Shown here one piece after another: positions 35,570 to 45,047 of a DNA stretch of 64,000 bases; position 1 is the first letter of the stretch, and every line of letters starts with the position of its first letter. Source of the DNA: Pseudomonas sp. MN1F. GTDB taxonomy: Bacteria; Pseudomonadota; Gammaproteobacteria; Pseudomonadales; Pseudomonadaceae. The DNA lies in the NCBI RefSeq assembly GCF_009391885.1, contig NZ_VZII01000011.1, forward strand, positions 1-64,000, read 5' to 3'. The notes beneath the pieces are model-generated. The model was given only the letters and a program-made list of their open reading frames with translations, was not told the DNA's origin and did not search any database. The translations under genes were made by a program, and so were the position numbers.

Positions 35570-38500
35570 CCGCACACCTCCACGTCGCTCAGGCCATTGC
35601 CCTGGCGGCGCACCTGGATCTGCACCGGAATGCGCTCGTGCATTTCCTGCACATGGGAGATCACCGCGACCTTGCGGCCCTGCGCCTGCAGGCCGTCGAG
35701 GGCGTCCATGGCCAATTGCAACGACTCAGGGTCAAGGCTGCCGAAACCTTCATCAATGAACAGCGACTCGATGCGCAGGGTGCTTGAGGCCATCGATGCC
35801 AGGCCCAGGGCCAGTGCCAGCGAGACCAGGAAGGTTTCACCACCGGACAGCGAGTGCACCGAGCGCAGTTCGTCGCCCATTTCGGTGTCCAGCACCAGCA
35901 GGCCCAGGGCGCTGCCGCCGCGCTTGAGGCGGTAACGGCGCGCCAGCTGGCGCAGCTGGGCGTTGGCGTGGTGCAGCAGCAGGTCGAGGTTGTAGCCCTG
36001 GGCGATCTTGCGGAACACGTCGCCCGAGGCTGAGCCGATCAGCGCGTTCAGCCGCGCCCAGCGCTGCCATTGCTGGTGGGCCTGCTCGATTTCCCCGGCC
36101 AAGGCCTGGCTCGCCTGCTGGCGGCGCTGGTCGTCGGCCTGCTGTGCGCGCAGTTCGGCGCATTGCTGTTCATGGCCGGCCAGCCGCTCGCGCAGCGCGC
36201 CCAGCGCTTGCTCAAGGTCTTCGACCGACGCCTCGACGCTCATCTGCGCGGCGTGTTGCTGCAGGCGCTGTTCGCGTTCCTGGAGCCGCACACGGCTCTG
36301 CTCGATGGCTTTCTCGGCACCTTGCAGGCACTGGCGCAGCTCGGCCAGCTGGGCGTCGTCGATGGCCAGCAGGCGGTCCAGCCCGGCGTCGTCAAGCTCC
36401 GGATGCTCGGCGCGCCACTGGGCGATGTCACCCTGCAGCTGCTGGCACTCGCTTTCCAGCGCCTGCTGCTGCTGGATATTGGCCTTCAGTTCGCTGGCCA
36501 GTTGCACACCTTGGGTACGCAGATCCTGCAGGCGCTGGGCGGTGTCCGCGTCGACGGCGCGGGCCTGTTCCAGCTGGCTGTCCATGTGCAGTTGCCAGGC
36601 TTCAGCACTTGCCTGCTCGCCAAGCAGCTCGGCCAGTGCGGCCTGAGCCTGCTGCCGCTGCGTCTGGAGTGCCGCCAGCTGCTGCTGCGCCTGCGCCAAA
36701 GCGTGCACGCGGGCTTGCTGCTGGTCGCGCAGCTTGTCCAGTTGCACTTGGCGTGTTTGCTGTTCTTGCAGCTCATCCTTGCGCTGCTCCAACTGTTGCA
36801 GGCGCTGGGCAATTTGCTGGTCAAGCGCCAGGAAGGCGTTGGCCGGATCATCGCTCAAGGCATCGAGTACCTCGCCCGGGAGCACATCAGCCAGGTCCTT
36901 GAGGCTTTGTTCCAGCTGTTGTTCATCGCTGGCCAGGGCCTGGTGCTGCTGCTCGAGATGGCGCTGGGCCTGCTGCTGGGCTTGCTCTGCCGCCTGCAGC
37001 TGCTGGGTGAGGCGAGCGGCATCCTTCTGCAGGGCGAGCAGTGCACTCTGGCGCTTCTCGTCCTTGCCGATTTCTTCGTCCAGGCGCCGCAGCTGGCTGT
37101 CGAGCCAGGTGCTGCGGGCCTTGTCGTCCTGTGGAGCGAGGGCGGGCCAGAGGCTGTGCGCCTGCACCTGCGCCACCAGCGGCTGCAGCTGTTCGCCAAG
37201 CTGCTGCTGTTGCTGCTGATAGTCCTTGAGCTGGGCGTTGACCACGCCGAGCTGGGTGCGCAGTTCGACCAGCTTGCCGTTGAGGGTTTCGACCTGTTTC
37301 TGCGCGGCGTCCACTTCAGCCTGGTCATGGCGACCGAGGCTCTGTAGCAGGGCTTCGGGTTGATGGAACGGGTGCTCGGCGCTGCCGCAGACCGGGCAGG
37401 GCTCGCCATCGCGCAACTGACCGCGCAGTTCTTCGACGCTGGTATTGCGTGCCAGACGCTGGCGTTCCAGCAACTGACGGGTAAGGCTGAGTGCCTGCTC
37501 GGCGGCTTCCAGCTCGGCCTTGGCCGCAGTGCCTTCGCCGATCAGTTGCTGGCGTTGCTGCATGGCCTGCTGCTGACGCTCACGCAGGGCATCGAGCTGC
37601 TGGCGCAGTTCCAGTTCACGGCCATGCAGGCGCGACAGTTCCTCGACGGCGCGTTGCTGTTTGCGGTTGTCCTGCAGCATGTTGCCGAGCAGGTCGATCT
37701 GTTCGGCCAGGGCCTGGGGTTCGGCCTTGGCTTCGCGGAACAGCAGCTCGAAGTGGTCGCGCTGGGTCTGCAACTGAACATTGGCCTGGCTGGCCTGGGC
37801 CTGCAGGCCCGGCAGTTCCTCGCGGCCCTTGGCCAGGCGGCCACCGATCAGCATCACCTGCTTGAGTTGCGGCAGGTAGGCCTGCCAGGCATTGGCCAGG
37901 CCAGCCAGGTGCTGGCTGTCGGCCAGGGCCGTGTCGATCTGCGCCAGTTGCTGTTGGCTGCGCTGCTGGTTTTCTTCTGTCTGCTGCAGTTGCTGCTGGC
38001 CTTCGGCAACCTGCTGTGTGGCTTGCTCGCAGGCGCTGCGTTGCCCCGCCAGTTCCTGATCCAGACGCACCAGGTTGTCCTGGCCAGCGAAGGCCTGGCG
38101 CAGGCGCGGGGCATTTTCGCTGTGCAGGGTCTGGCTCTGCGCCAGGGCCTCACGAGACGCCAGCAGTGCCTGTTCCAGCGCTGCGGTACGCGTCTGCAAC
38201 TCGGTTTGCTGGCGCTGCTGCTCGGCGATCTGCGCCGCCAGCGGTGCCAGTTGCGCGCCGAGCATCCGCTGGCGGTGGAACTGGTGGCGCTGCGGCGCCA
38301 GGCGCTCCAGGCGTTGCAGGTCGAGGCGCTGCTCGGCCAGCTGCTGCCAGTGCTGTTCGGCGGCTTGCAGGGTGGCGCCGGCTTCGGCGTGCTGGGCCTG
38401 CAGCTGGCGTTGCTCATTGAGCCAGTTGCGTTGCTGCTCCAGCTCGCGCTCGCCGGCCTGGTCGGCCTTGAACTGCTGCAACGCCTGCTCCAGGCGCTGG

Positions 38501-39210
38501 TCGAGTTCGGCGCGGGCTTCGGCGGCCATCGGCAGCAAGTGGCTGGCGCGCTCCTTCAGGGCATTGTGGATTTCGGCGGTTTCCCGAGCCTTGCTGAAGG
38601 CGCGCTGGCCGAGGCGGGTGTAGATGGCGGTGTTTGTGAGCTTTTCCAGCAGCTCGCTGCGCTCTTTGTCGTCAGCCTTGAGGAATGCGCCGAACTCGCT
38701 TTGCGCCAGCATCACCGCGCGGGTGAACTGTTCGAAATTCAGGCCCAGGCGGGCTTCGATCAGTTGCTTGTATTCGTTCTTGCCACTGCCCAGCACCTGT
38801 TCGCTGTCCAGGTCGTACAGGCTCTGGCGGCTGAGCTGCAGCTTGCCATTGGCCTTGTCGCGGGCGCGGTTGGCTTCCCAGCGGGCGCGGTAACGGTGGC
38901 CGTCGATGCCGACGAAGTCGACTTCGGCAAAGCCGCTGCCGGTGCCACGGCGCAGCAGGTTGCGCGGGTCCGAGGTGGGGATTTCGCCGTCGGCGTCCGG
39001 CACCTTGGCTTCGCGGCCGATGTCGTTCAGCCGCGGCACGGTGCCGAACAGGGCCAGGCACAGGGCATCGAGCAAGGTGCTCTTGCCGGCGCCGGTCGGC
39101 CCGGTGATGGCGAACAGGCCGGCGCTGGCCAGGGGCTCGGCGGTGAAGTCGATGTCGACCGGGCCGGCCAGGGATGCCAGGTTCTTCAGGCGGATGGCGA
39201 GAATCTTCAT
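35566..39210 (-). CDS. sbcC: Nuclease SbcCD subunit C (SMC-like ATPase)
   Basis: A 1214-residue SMC/Rad50-type ATPase which with SbcD cleaves hairpins and protein-blocked DNA ends. Walker A (GPTGAGKSTLLDALC) is near 37-50; long Gln/Leu/Ala coiled coils flank a zinc hook CPVCGSAEH near residue 607; the ABC signature LSGGETFLVSLALALGLA is near 1120 and Walker B SLFIDEGFGSLD near 1150. It is somewhat longer than E. coli SbcC (1048), with the excess in the coiled coils. ATGA overlap with sbcD. Confidence 0.96.
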   Translation of the reverse strand: MKILAIRLKNLASLAGPVDIDFTAEPLASAGLFAITGPTGAGKSTLLDALCLALFGTVPRLNDIGREAKVPDADGEIPTSDPRNLLRRGTGSGFAEVDFVGIDGHRYRARWEANRARDKANGKLQLSRQSLYDLDSEQVLGSGKNEYKQLIEARLGLNFEQFTRAVMLAQSEFGAFLKADDKERSELLEKLTNTAIYTRLGQRAFSKARETAEIHNALKERASHLLPMAAEARAELDQRLEQALQQFKADQAGERELEQQRNWLNEQRQLQAQHAEAGATLQAAEQHWQQLAEQRLDLQRLERLAPQRHQFHRQRMLGAQLAPLAAQIAEQQRQQTELQTRTAALEQALLASREALAQSQTLHSENAPRLRQAFAGQDNLVRLDQELAGQRSACEQATQQVAEGQQQLQQTEENQQRSQQQLAQIDTALADSQHLAGLANAWQAYLPQLKQVMLIGGRLAKGREELPGLQAQASQANVQLQTQRDHFELLFREAKAEPQALAEQIDLLGNMLQDNRKQQRAVEELSRLHGRELELRQQLDALRERQQQAMQQRQQLIGEGTAAKAELEAAEQALSLTRQLLERQRLARNTSVEELRGQLRDGEPCPVCGSAEHPFHQPEALLQSLGRHDQAEVDAAQKQVETLNGKLVELRTQLGVVNAQLKDYQQQQQQLGEQLQPLVAQVQAHSLWPALAPQDDKARSTWLDSQLRRLDEEIGKDEKRQSALLALQKDAARLTQQLQAAEQAQQQAQRHLEQQHQALASDEQQLEQSLKDLADVLPGEVLDALSDDPANAFLALDQQIAQRLQQLEQRKDELQEQQTRQVQLDKLRDQQQARVHALAQAQQQLAALQTQRQQAQAALAELLGEQASAEAWQLHMDSQLEQARAVDADTAQRLQDLRTQGVQLASELKANIQQQQALESECQQLQGDIAQWRAEHPELDDAGLDRLLAIDDAQLAELRQCLQGAEKAIEQSRVRLQEREQRLQQHAAQMSVEASVEDLEQALGALRERLAGHEQQCAELRAQQADDQRRQQASQALAGEIEQAHQQWQRWARLNALIGSASGDVFRKIAQGYNLDLLLHHANAQLRQLARRYRLKRGGSALGLLVLDTEMGDELRSVHSLSGGETFLVSLALALGLASMASSTLRIESLFIDEGFGSLDPESLQLAMDALDGLQAQGRKVAVISHVQEMHERIPVQIQVRRQGNGLSDVEVCG

Positions 39211-40445
39211 GGCTGTTCCTCTTCCAGCTGGACGTCCTGCAGCAGCAGGGCGAAATCGGCCAGGGCCTGCTCGTCGACGGGGTTGCCGTAGGCTTGCTCC
39301 CAGGCGCGGCTGAACAGGTCCTGTGGAGTCATTTGCGCCAGCTCGACGAATTGCAGGTCATCGTCTTCGCTGTTGTTGCGGCCGGCGTATTCGGCGCTGA
39401 TACGGATCAACCGCACGGCCTTGCCTTCAAGCGCGGTTTCGATCTGCTGGCGCAGGTCGGGTTGCGGTTCGTCCAGCACTACCCGCACCTCCAGCCAGGG
39501 CTGGCGATTGGGGTCTTCGAGCAGGTCGATTACCGGCAGCTCGGCCAGTTGCGCAAGCAGTTCGCCCAATGGCGCGGGGCCGACCCGTTGCAAGGCCACC
39601 GCACGCGGTACCGGGCGCGGCTCGACGCTGACCAGTTGGCTGCCTTCCAGCTCGACCTCCAGCACCTGGTGCGGGTAGTTGATTTCGGCGAACGACAGCG
39701 GAATCGGCGAGCCGCTGTAGCGGATGCGGCTTTCGCGGTTGACCTTCTGCGGCTTGTGCAGGTGGCCGAGCGCCACGTAGCTGATCGACGTGTCGAACAG
39801 CTTGGCCGGCAGGGCCTCGGCGTTGCCGATGATCAGGCTGCGCTCGGAGTCTTCGGACACCGCGCCACCGGCCATGTGTGCATGGCTGATGGCGATCAGT
39901 GCCTGGTCCTTCTTGCGCTTCTTCTGCGCCGCGCCAATCAGTTGCTGGTGCACCTGGGTGATGCCTTGCAGGTAGTCGTCGCCCAGCTGCGGGCCGGTCA
40001 CTTCGGCCGGGCGCAGGAAGGGCAGGGCCAGGCACCAGGCGGCAACCTTGCCACGGCCGTTGGTCAGCGGGATCAGCAGGCGCTCGGCATCCAGCTGGCC
40101 CTCGTCGAGCCAGTGCACCCGGCCCAGCGCGTGGGTGCGCAGGCGGCGCATCAGCGCGGCGGGCAGCTCGATGCGCGAGCCGGAGTCGTGGTTGCCGGCG
40201 ATCATCACGATGTCCAGCTTCGGCTGTTGCTCGTGGGCCTGGACGATGAAGTCGTAGAGCCGTTCCTGGGCTTTGACCGGCGGGTTGACCGTGTCGAAGA
40301 TGTCACCGGCGATCAGCAGCGCGTCCGGCTGGCGCAGGCGCAGCTGGCCGAGCAGCCAGTCGAGGAAGCAGGCGTGTTCGAAGTCGCGTTCCTGGCCGTG
40401 CAGGCTTTGGCCCAGGTGCCAGTCGGAGGTGTGAAACAGACGCAT
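39207..40445 (-). CDS. sbcD: Nuclease SbcCD subunit D (Mre11-like)
   Basis: A 412-residue Mn-dependent nuclease subunit. Phosphoesterase motifs are complete: MRLFHTSDWHLGQSLHG (DxH), LLIAGDIFDTVNPP (GDxxD), MIAGNHDSGSR (GNHD), ISHAHMAGG and VALGHLHKPQ (GH). First gene of the sbcD-sbcC-GST unit. The 396-base region upstream should hold its promoter. SbcCD is of interest here because a 53-bp-arm palindrome occurs 7 kb away. Confidence 0.96.
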   Translation of the reverse strand: MRLFHTSDWHLGQSLHGQERDFEHACFLDWLLGQLRLRQPDALLIAGDIFDTVNPPVKAQERLYDFIVQAHEQQPKLDIVMIAGNHDSGSRIELPAALMRRLRTHALGRVHWLDEGQLDAERLLIPLTNGRGKVAAWCLALPFLRPAEVTGPQLGDDYLQGITQVHQQLIGAAQKKRKKDQALIAISHAHMAGGAVSEDSERSLIIGNAEALPAKLFDTSISYVALGHLHKPQKVNRESRIRYSGSPIPLSFAEINYPHQVLEVELEGSQLVSVEPRPVPRAVALQRVGPAPLGELLAQLAELPVIDLLEDPNRQPWLEVRVVLDEPQPDLRQQIETALEGKAVRLIRISAEYAGRNNSEDDDLQFVELAQMTPQDLFSRAWEQAYGNPVDEQALADFALLLQDVQLEEEQP

Positions 40446-40841
40446 GGATGACCTGTTGGTGTCGAGTCAGCAAGCCGGGGGCTTGGCGTGAATGATGGGC
40501 TTTGCGGAGGCGGGTATGGTAACCCAAGCCTGGGTGACGCGGCAGTTGCTCCCGGCAGGTAAGTACGAGAGGTGGTTAATTTGTAACTCTGTGATTCGGC
40601 GGGCCCCTTTGAGAGCATTTTCACCCATAAGCGAGGGCAATTTCTTGTCAGGCACCCATCTGCCGCAAAGTAGCGCCGTTGCAGGGCTCGCGCCTGGGGG
40701 CTCGCACGCTGTGTAGGAAAATGGGAAATCGCCCGGTTTCGCGGTCCTACAAACGCATTTTTTCCTCAACAACCCGTTCATTGTGGCCCCCTCGATCATT
40801 GCCCTAACCTCCGAGCGCTTCGAGTTCGCAAGGAGATTGCA
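40446..40841. other. Gene-less region between sbcD and vgrG
   Basis: No convincing gene in 396 bases between divergent sbcD and vgrG. It contains a small hairpin CAAGCC-GGG-GGCTTG at 40471-40485 and must contain both promoters; I could not place them with confidence. An ORF at 40492-40716 reads without any family feature and is probably chance. Confidence 0.6.
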
Positions 40842-42677
40842 ATGATCATGGACCTGGCTGAGCGCCTGTCGCCGCAGCATCGCCGACTGTTCAAGTTTCA
40901 CCACCTGACTGACCCCGACCAGCCAATGCTGCTGGAAAGCTTCCGGGGCACAGAAAGCCTGTCGCAGCCTTTCACCTACGAACTGCTGCTGATCTGCGAC
41001 GCACCGCAGCTGCCGCTGAAATCAATGCTCGGCCAGCAGGTTAGCATCGAGATCGAACTGGCCGATGCCGCGCCGCGTTTCATCAACGGCTACCTCACGC
41101 GCTTCGCCAGCCAGGGCAGCGATGGTGCCCTGGACCACTACATCGCAACCCTGAGCCCCTGGCTGACGATGCTCAGGCACCGCACCGACACGCGCATCTT
41201 CCAGAACTGCACGGTCGATGAGGTGCTCGCGCAAGTCTTCGCCCTGTACCCGGCCTACGCCACCTATGCCCTGCGCTTGAGCCAGCCGCAGAAGCGCCAC
41301 ACCTACATCACTCAATACCGCGAAAGTGACCTCAACTTCGTTCAGCGCCTGCTGGATGAAGCCGGGTTGTTCTACTGGTTCGAGCACTGCCTCGAAGGCC
41401 ATACCCTGGTCATCGGCGACGACTCCACCGTGCTCGACGCACTCCCCGAGCAAGCGCAGATCCGCTTCCACAGTGCCTCGGTCACCGAAACCGCCGATTC
41501 GATCACCCAGTGGTGCGGCCACCGCCAACTGCAGGCCGGCAGCATGGCCGTGCAGACCTTCGACTACCGCCAGCCCCGCAACCGCCTGCCGGTGGCGATG
41601 CGCAGCCTCAACGAGCAAGGCGCCGTGCAGCGCTTCGAGGTCTACGACCCCGGCCAGTACACCCACAGCACCTATGACGAAGGCGAGGCGTTGTTGCGTC
41701 GGCGCGTGGAAGCGCTGGAGCTGGCCGGCAAGCAGTTCGATGGCGCCAGCAACTGCCGCGCCATGCGCCCCGGCTACAGCTTCGAACTGCTGCAGCACCC
41801 GGGGCACCAGCGCGGCCCGATAGAAGAACGCGAATTTCTGCTGATGGCCGTGACCTGCGAAGGCCACAACAACTACCTCAGCGGCCAGCAGGCCGGCTAC
41901 TTCAACACCTTCACCTGCGTGCGCAAGAAGATCCCGTTCCGCCCGCAGCTGACCACGCCAAGGCCGACCATCGCCGGCCCGCAGACCGCCATCGTGGTCG
42001 GCCCGCCGGGTGAGGAAATCTTCACCGACGAACTGGGCCGGGTGAAGGTGCAGTTCCACTGGGACCGCCACGGCGGCTTCAACGACCAGAGTTCCTGCTG
42101 GGTGCGCGTGGCACAGGCCGGGGCTAGTGGCGGCTTCGGCAGCATCCAGATTCCGCGGGTGGAAGATGAAGTAGTGGTGGTGTTTCTCGATGGCAACCCG
42201 GACCGCCCGCTGATCATCGGCAGCCTCTACAACAGCAGCAATACCCCGCCGTGGGCACTTCCGGCGAACAAGACCCAGAGCGGGTTGTTGACGCGCTCGA
42301 TCAAGGGTGATGGCCGCACTGCGAACTTCTTGCGTTTTGATGACAAGAACGGTGCTGAACACGTGAGCCTGCATGCCGAGCGCAACCTCGATACCGAAGT
42401 CGAGGCAGATGAAAAACGCAAGGTGGGTGGCAATCGCTCCATCGCGGTCGGAGGCAGGCACGAGGAAACCATACGGTTGGAAAGCAGTATTGCCGTGGAA
42501 GAAGGGTCGTACCTGGTAACCGTTGATCAAGGGGCGGTACGGATCAAGGCAGCCACGTCCATCACGCTTGAAGTGGGGAGCTGCATTTTGCAAATGGAGG
42601 CGGATGGCAAGGTCATCCTCTCTGGCGTGGAGCTGGACCTCGCCGGTAGCAGCATCATCAATCTGAACAAAAACTAA
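40842..42677 (+). CDS. vgrG: Type VI secretion spike protein VgrG
   Basis: A 611-residue VgrG that would trimerise at the tip of the T6SS tube and carry the PAAR effector encoded downstream. AGGAG lies 6 bases before the ATG. The gp27-like base (about 20-330) has YRESDLNFVQRLLDEAGLFYWFEH, the gp5-like OB domain reads GPPGEEIFTDELGRVKVQFHWDR and SSCWVRVAQAGASGGFG, followed by a C-terminal beta-helix (KRKVGGNRSIAVGGRHEE). No extra effector domain is fused. No other T6SS structural genes are in the window, so this is an orphan vgrG island relying on a cluster elsewhere. Confidence 0.96.
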   Translation: MIMDLAERLSPQHRRLFKFHHLTDPDQPMLLESFRGTESLSQPFTYELLLICDAPQLPLKSMLGQQVSIEIELADAAPRFINGYLTRFASQGSDGALDHYIATLSPWLTMLRHRTDTRIFQNCTVDEVLAQVFALYPAYATYALRLSQPQKRHTYITQYRESDLNFVQRLLDEAGLFYWFEHCLEGHTLVIGDDSTVLDALPEQAQIRFHSASVTETADSITQWCGHRQLQAGSMAVQTFDYRQPRNRLPVAMRSLNEQGAVQRFEVYDPGQYTHSTYDEGEALLRRRVEALELAGKQFDGASNCRAMRPGYSFELLQHPGHQRGPIEEREFLLMAVTCEGHNNYLSGQQAGYFNTFTCVRKKIPFRPQLTTPRPTIAGPQTAIVVGPPGEEIFTDELGRVKVQFHWDRHGGFNDQSSCWVRVAQAGASGGFGSIQIPRVEDEVVVVFLDGNPDRPLIIGSLYNSSNTPPWALPANKTQSGLLTRSIKGDGRTANFLRFDDKNGAEHVSLHAERNLDTEVEADEKRKVGGNRSIAVGGRHEETIRLESSIAVEEGSYLVTVDQGAVRIKAATSITLEVGSCILQMEADGKVILSGVELDLAGSSIINLNKN

Positions 42678-42698
42678 TCAGGGACAAGGAACAGTCTT

Positions 42699-43274
42699 AT
42701 GCATCGTCCGAATATTTACGACCGGCTTTCACAGCGTCGTGAGGAGCAAGAGCGACTAGAGCGTGAGCGGTTGGAACAAGAGGCATTGAAAGCAATACCG
42801 CCTCCGCGATTTTTTACCAATGAACTGAGTTTTGTGCGGCTAGAAGCATTGAAGGACAAGACGCACCACTTGCTGACATTGACTGATATTGGGCCGAGTC
42901 CGTTTTCGCTGGTGATAAGCCGGTCACAGGTTTCTCCGGACAAAGATCTGGAAGTACTTTCTCAGCATTTATTGAAGGAGCTGGAGAAATCACTTGCTCA
43001 TATTCAGTGGATCGAGCCGGTGTCACCTGTCGAGGTAGCTGGCATGGAAGCTCGACGCGCCGAGTTGCGCTGGCGCCAGCAAGGTCAGCCGGTCCACCAA
43101 CTTCAACTGATTTTTCTGCACAGGGACGAACACGGCTGCCCGCTGCTGATTCAGATCACGGCAACCAGCAATAACCCCAAGGGCATGACCGCCATCGAGC
43201 GTAGTGCCTTCGAGGAGATGATCGGCAGTCTGGAGTTACGTGACGCGGAAGTTGAGAAGGCAGCCGCCGTATGA
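42699..43274 (+). CDS. Eag-type effector chaperone (DcrB/DUF1795)
   Basis: A 191-residue protein of the DUF1795/DcrB family, acting as an Eag chaperone that shields N-terminal transmembrane helices of prePAAR effectors until loading on VgrG. A charged helical N-terminus (QRREEQERLERERLEQEAL) precedes the domain with LVISRSQVSPDKDLEVLSQ and SNNPKGMTAIERSAFEEMIGSL. It lies 21 bases after vgrG and overlaps the effector gene by 4 bases, exactly where Eag genes occur. Only effectors with transmembrane helices need such chaperones, which fits the next protein. Confidence 0.9.
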   Translation: MHRPNIYDRLSQRREEQERLERERLEQEALKAIPPPRFFTNELSFVRLEALKDKTHHLLTLTDIGPSPFSLVISRSQVSPDKDLEVLSQHLLKELEKSLAHIQWIEPVSPVEVAGMEARRAELRWRQQGQPVHQLQLIFLHRDEHGCPLLIQITATSNNPKGMTAIERSAFEEMIGSLELRDAEVEKAAAV

Positions 43275-44500
43275 CCGGCGCGGCTGCGCGACAGGATGAT
43301 CCGATAGAGCATTCCAGTGCATTGAGCGGGTTACTGGGCGGACTTGCCTTGGGTGCCGCAGCGGTACTGGTCGGGATTGCTGTGGTCGGAACCGGAGGGC
43401 TCGGCGGCCTGGCGATTGCAGCCATGATTGGCGCTGGGGCAGCAACAGGTGCAGGTATTGGGCAGCTGTTGGGGAGCCTTTCGCATGCTCAGCGCGAAAC
43501 GGGATGGATTACTTCTGGCTCCGACAATGTGCGCATCAATGGCCGGCCTGCGGCCAGAGCGCATGTCGATCAAGCGGTGTGCACTGACCATTCAGGGGTG
43601 CGGCAAACGTTGGCCCAGGGCAGTCGGTCTGTCCACATCAACGGACAACCTGCGGTGAGGGTTGGGGATCGTACGGTATGTGATGGCAGGATCAGTGCTG
43701 GGTCATCAAACGTATTTATCGGGGGGGAAACCGAGACCACGGATGAGATCGAACCGGAAGTGCCCGGGTGGCTTGAAGCCACGGTGTTGGGGGTGGGGAT
43801 TGCCAGTGCGGTGGCGTTGGTCGGGCCGGCAATGGCGCTCTGGGGGATGTTTGGGGGCGTGGTTGGTGGTGGTGCTGGGAGCTACTACGGTGAAAGCCTT
43901 TATGGTCAAGATTCAGATCAACAAAAGCTCATGGCGTTTGGTGGAGCAGTAATAGCCGGTGGGTTGGCATCACGTTATCGGTTCGACGAGAACGGAGGCT
44001 TAGGCGCCAATTTTGGCAACGTGAAAATCACTGCGCGTAGAGCTCAAGGATTTATTGGGATGCTCCGCGGTGAGCGCTACAGGTTGCCGGACGTAAAGAA
44101 TGAAGGTTTTCTATATGTCAAACGCTCGACTGAAGAGCTCAAGTCTTTGCGCGCAGAATTCAATAACAGAGGCAGATCACAATTCCTCAAAGAGCTATCC
44201 AGCAATCCGGAGAAGATTGCCATTTTGAAGAAGGCTGGATTTAGTGAGGCTGAAATTTCCAGAATTCAAAGCGGCCAACTGCCTAGTAAGGAATGGGAGG
44301 TTCACCATGTGTGGCCTTTGGATGATGGAGGCACGAATGAATTTAGTAATCTGGCACTTATCAAAAGCGAGCCTTTTCACAAGGTGCTAACCAATGCGCA
44401 AAGGGCGTTAACAAGAGGAATGCTTCCTGGTGAGGGACGCTGGGTTGAGTGGCCAGTAGTAGAGACGAGGATTTACCCAAAATCCGGAGAGCAATATTGA
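43271..44500 (+). CDS. T6SS effector: prePAAR, membrane helices, PAAR and HNH nuclease
   Basis: A 409-residue toxin. Residues 5-14 (AARQDDPIEH) match the prePAAR motif AARxxDxxxH. Two hydrophobic segments (about 17-70) follow, then a PAAR spike domain (about 80-152: SDNVRINGRPAARAHVD, NVFIGG), a second hydrophobic region (165-205) and a C-terminal toxin. The toxin shows an HNH-type site: His345-His346 (WEVHHVWPLDDGG), Asn360 (EFSNLALI) and His370 (PFHKVL), so it likely cuts DNA in target cells. GC drops noticeably from the PAAR domain into the toxin, as in exchangeable toxin tips. The next gene is the probable immunity. Confidence 0.9.
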   Translation: MTGAAARQDDPIEHSSALSGLLGGLALGAAAVLVGIAVVGTGGLGGLAIAAMIGAGAATGAGIGQLLGSLSHAQRETGWITSGSDNVRINGRPAARAHVDQAVCTDHSGVRQTLAQGSRSVHINGQPAVRVGDRTVCDGRISAGSSNVFIGGETETTDEIEPEVPGWLEATVLGVGIASAVALVGPAMALWGMFGGVVGGGAGSYYGESLYGQDSDQQKLMAFGGAVIAGGLASRYRFDENGGLGANFGNVKITARRAQGFIGMLRGERYRLPDVKNEGFLYVKRSTEELKSLRAEFNNRGRSQFLKELSSNPEKIAILKKAGFSEAEISRIQSGQLPSKEWEVHHVWPLDDGGTNEFSNLALIKSEPFHKVLTNAQRALTRGMLPGEGRWVEWPVVETRIYPKSGEQY

Positions 44501-44964
44501 AAATTGAAACCGAGAAAAAAATTTTGAGCTTAAACAGCGCTCTTGGTCCAGCTGAAATATTCGTAGGGGAGCCTGCCAAAAAGCATGATATCGACATGCT
44601 TGAGGCTGCTGTTAAGCGCGAGTTTTCAACTACTCTGCCACGGCAGTATATTGATTTCCTGTGTAAGTTCGATGGTGTGGCCTCGGGAGGGGTTTTTATA
44701 TACTCAAGTCGCCCACACAGATACCCTGACAGCGATGGCTTCAGTCATGACTTCGTGGGGCTTAATCAAATCGTGAGGGAGGTTGATTTCATGAGCGGCT
44801 TTCTAGTTTTCGGAGAGAGTGACCAAGATGAATATGTCCTGGATTTGCTGAGCGAGAGGTATCAGGTGAGAGATAAACAGGCTTATGATAATGTTTTTGA
44901 GGAGTTTTATAGTTTTGATGAGCTTTTGGACTTTATGGTGGGTCTCATTGTGCAACGATCCTGA
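44497..44964 (+). CDS. SMI1/KNR4-like immunity protein
   Basis: A 155-residue acidic cytosolic protein starting at TTG 44497, which overlaps the effector stop by 4 bases and has GGAGA 6 bases upstream. The SUKH/SMI1-type core reads LEAAVKREFSTTLPRQYIDFL, GVFIYSSRPHRYPD and FLVFGESDQDEYVLDL. Position directly after an HNH toxin identifies it as the cognate immunity gene. A paralogue is at 46042-46488. Confidence 0.85.
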   Translation: MKIETEKKILSLNSALGPAEIFVGEPAKKHDIDMLEAAVKREFSTTLPRQYIDFLCKFDGVASGGVFIYSSRPHRYPDSDGFSHDFVGLNQIVREVDFMSGFLVFGESDQDEYVLDLLSERYQVRDKQAYDNVFEEFYSFDELLDFMVGLIVQRS

Positions 44965-45047
44965 GCGCGTGGCGTAAAGCACGGTGGCGACTGAAGAAGT
45001 GGGTCATTTGGAAAGCCTGTTAATATGAAGCATCCCGAGGACTTATA

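Noticed and set aside
37360..39291. 643-codon plus-strand ORF within sbcC
   Set aside because: Shadow of the Gln/Leu-rich coiled-coil region; sbcC motifs are all on the minus strand.
40492..40716. 74-codon plus-strand ORF upstream of vgrG
   Set aside because: No ribosome-binding site, no family feature, and the sequence is likely leader or promoter DNA.
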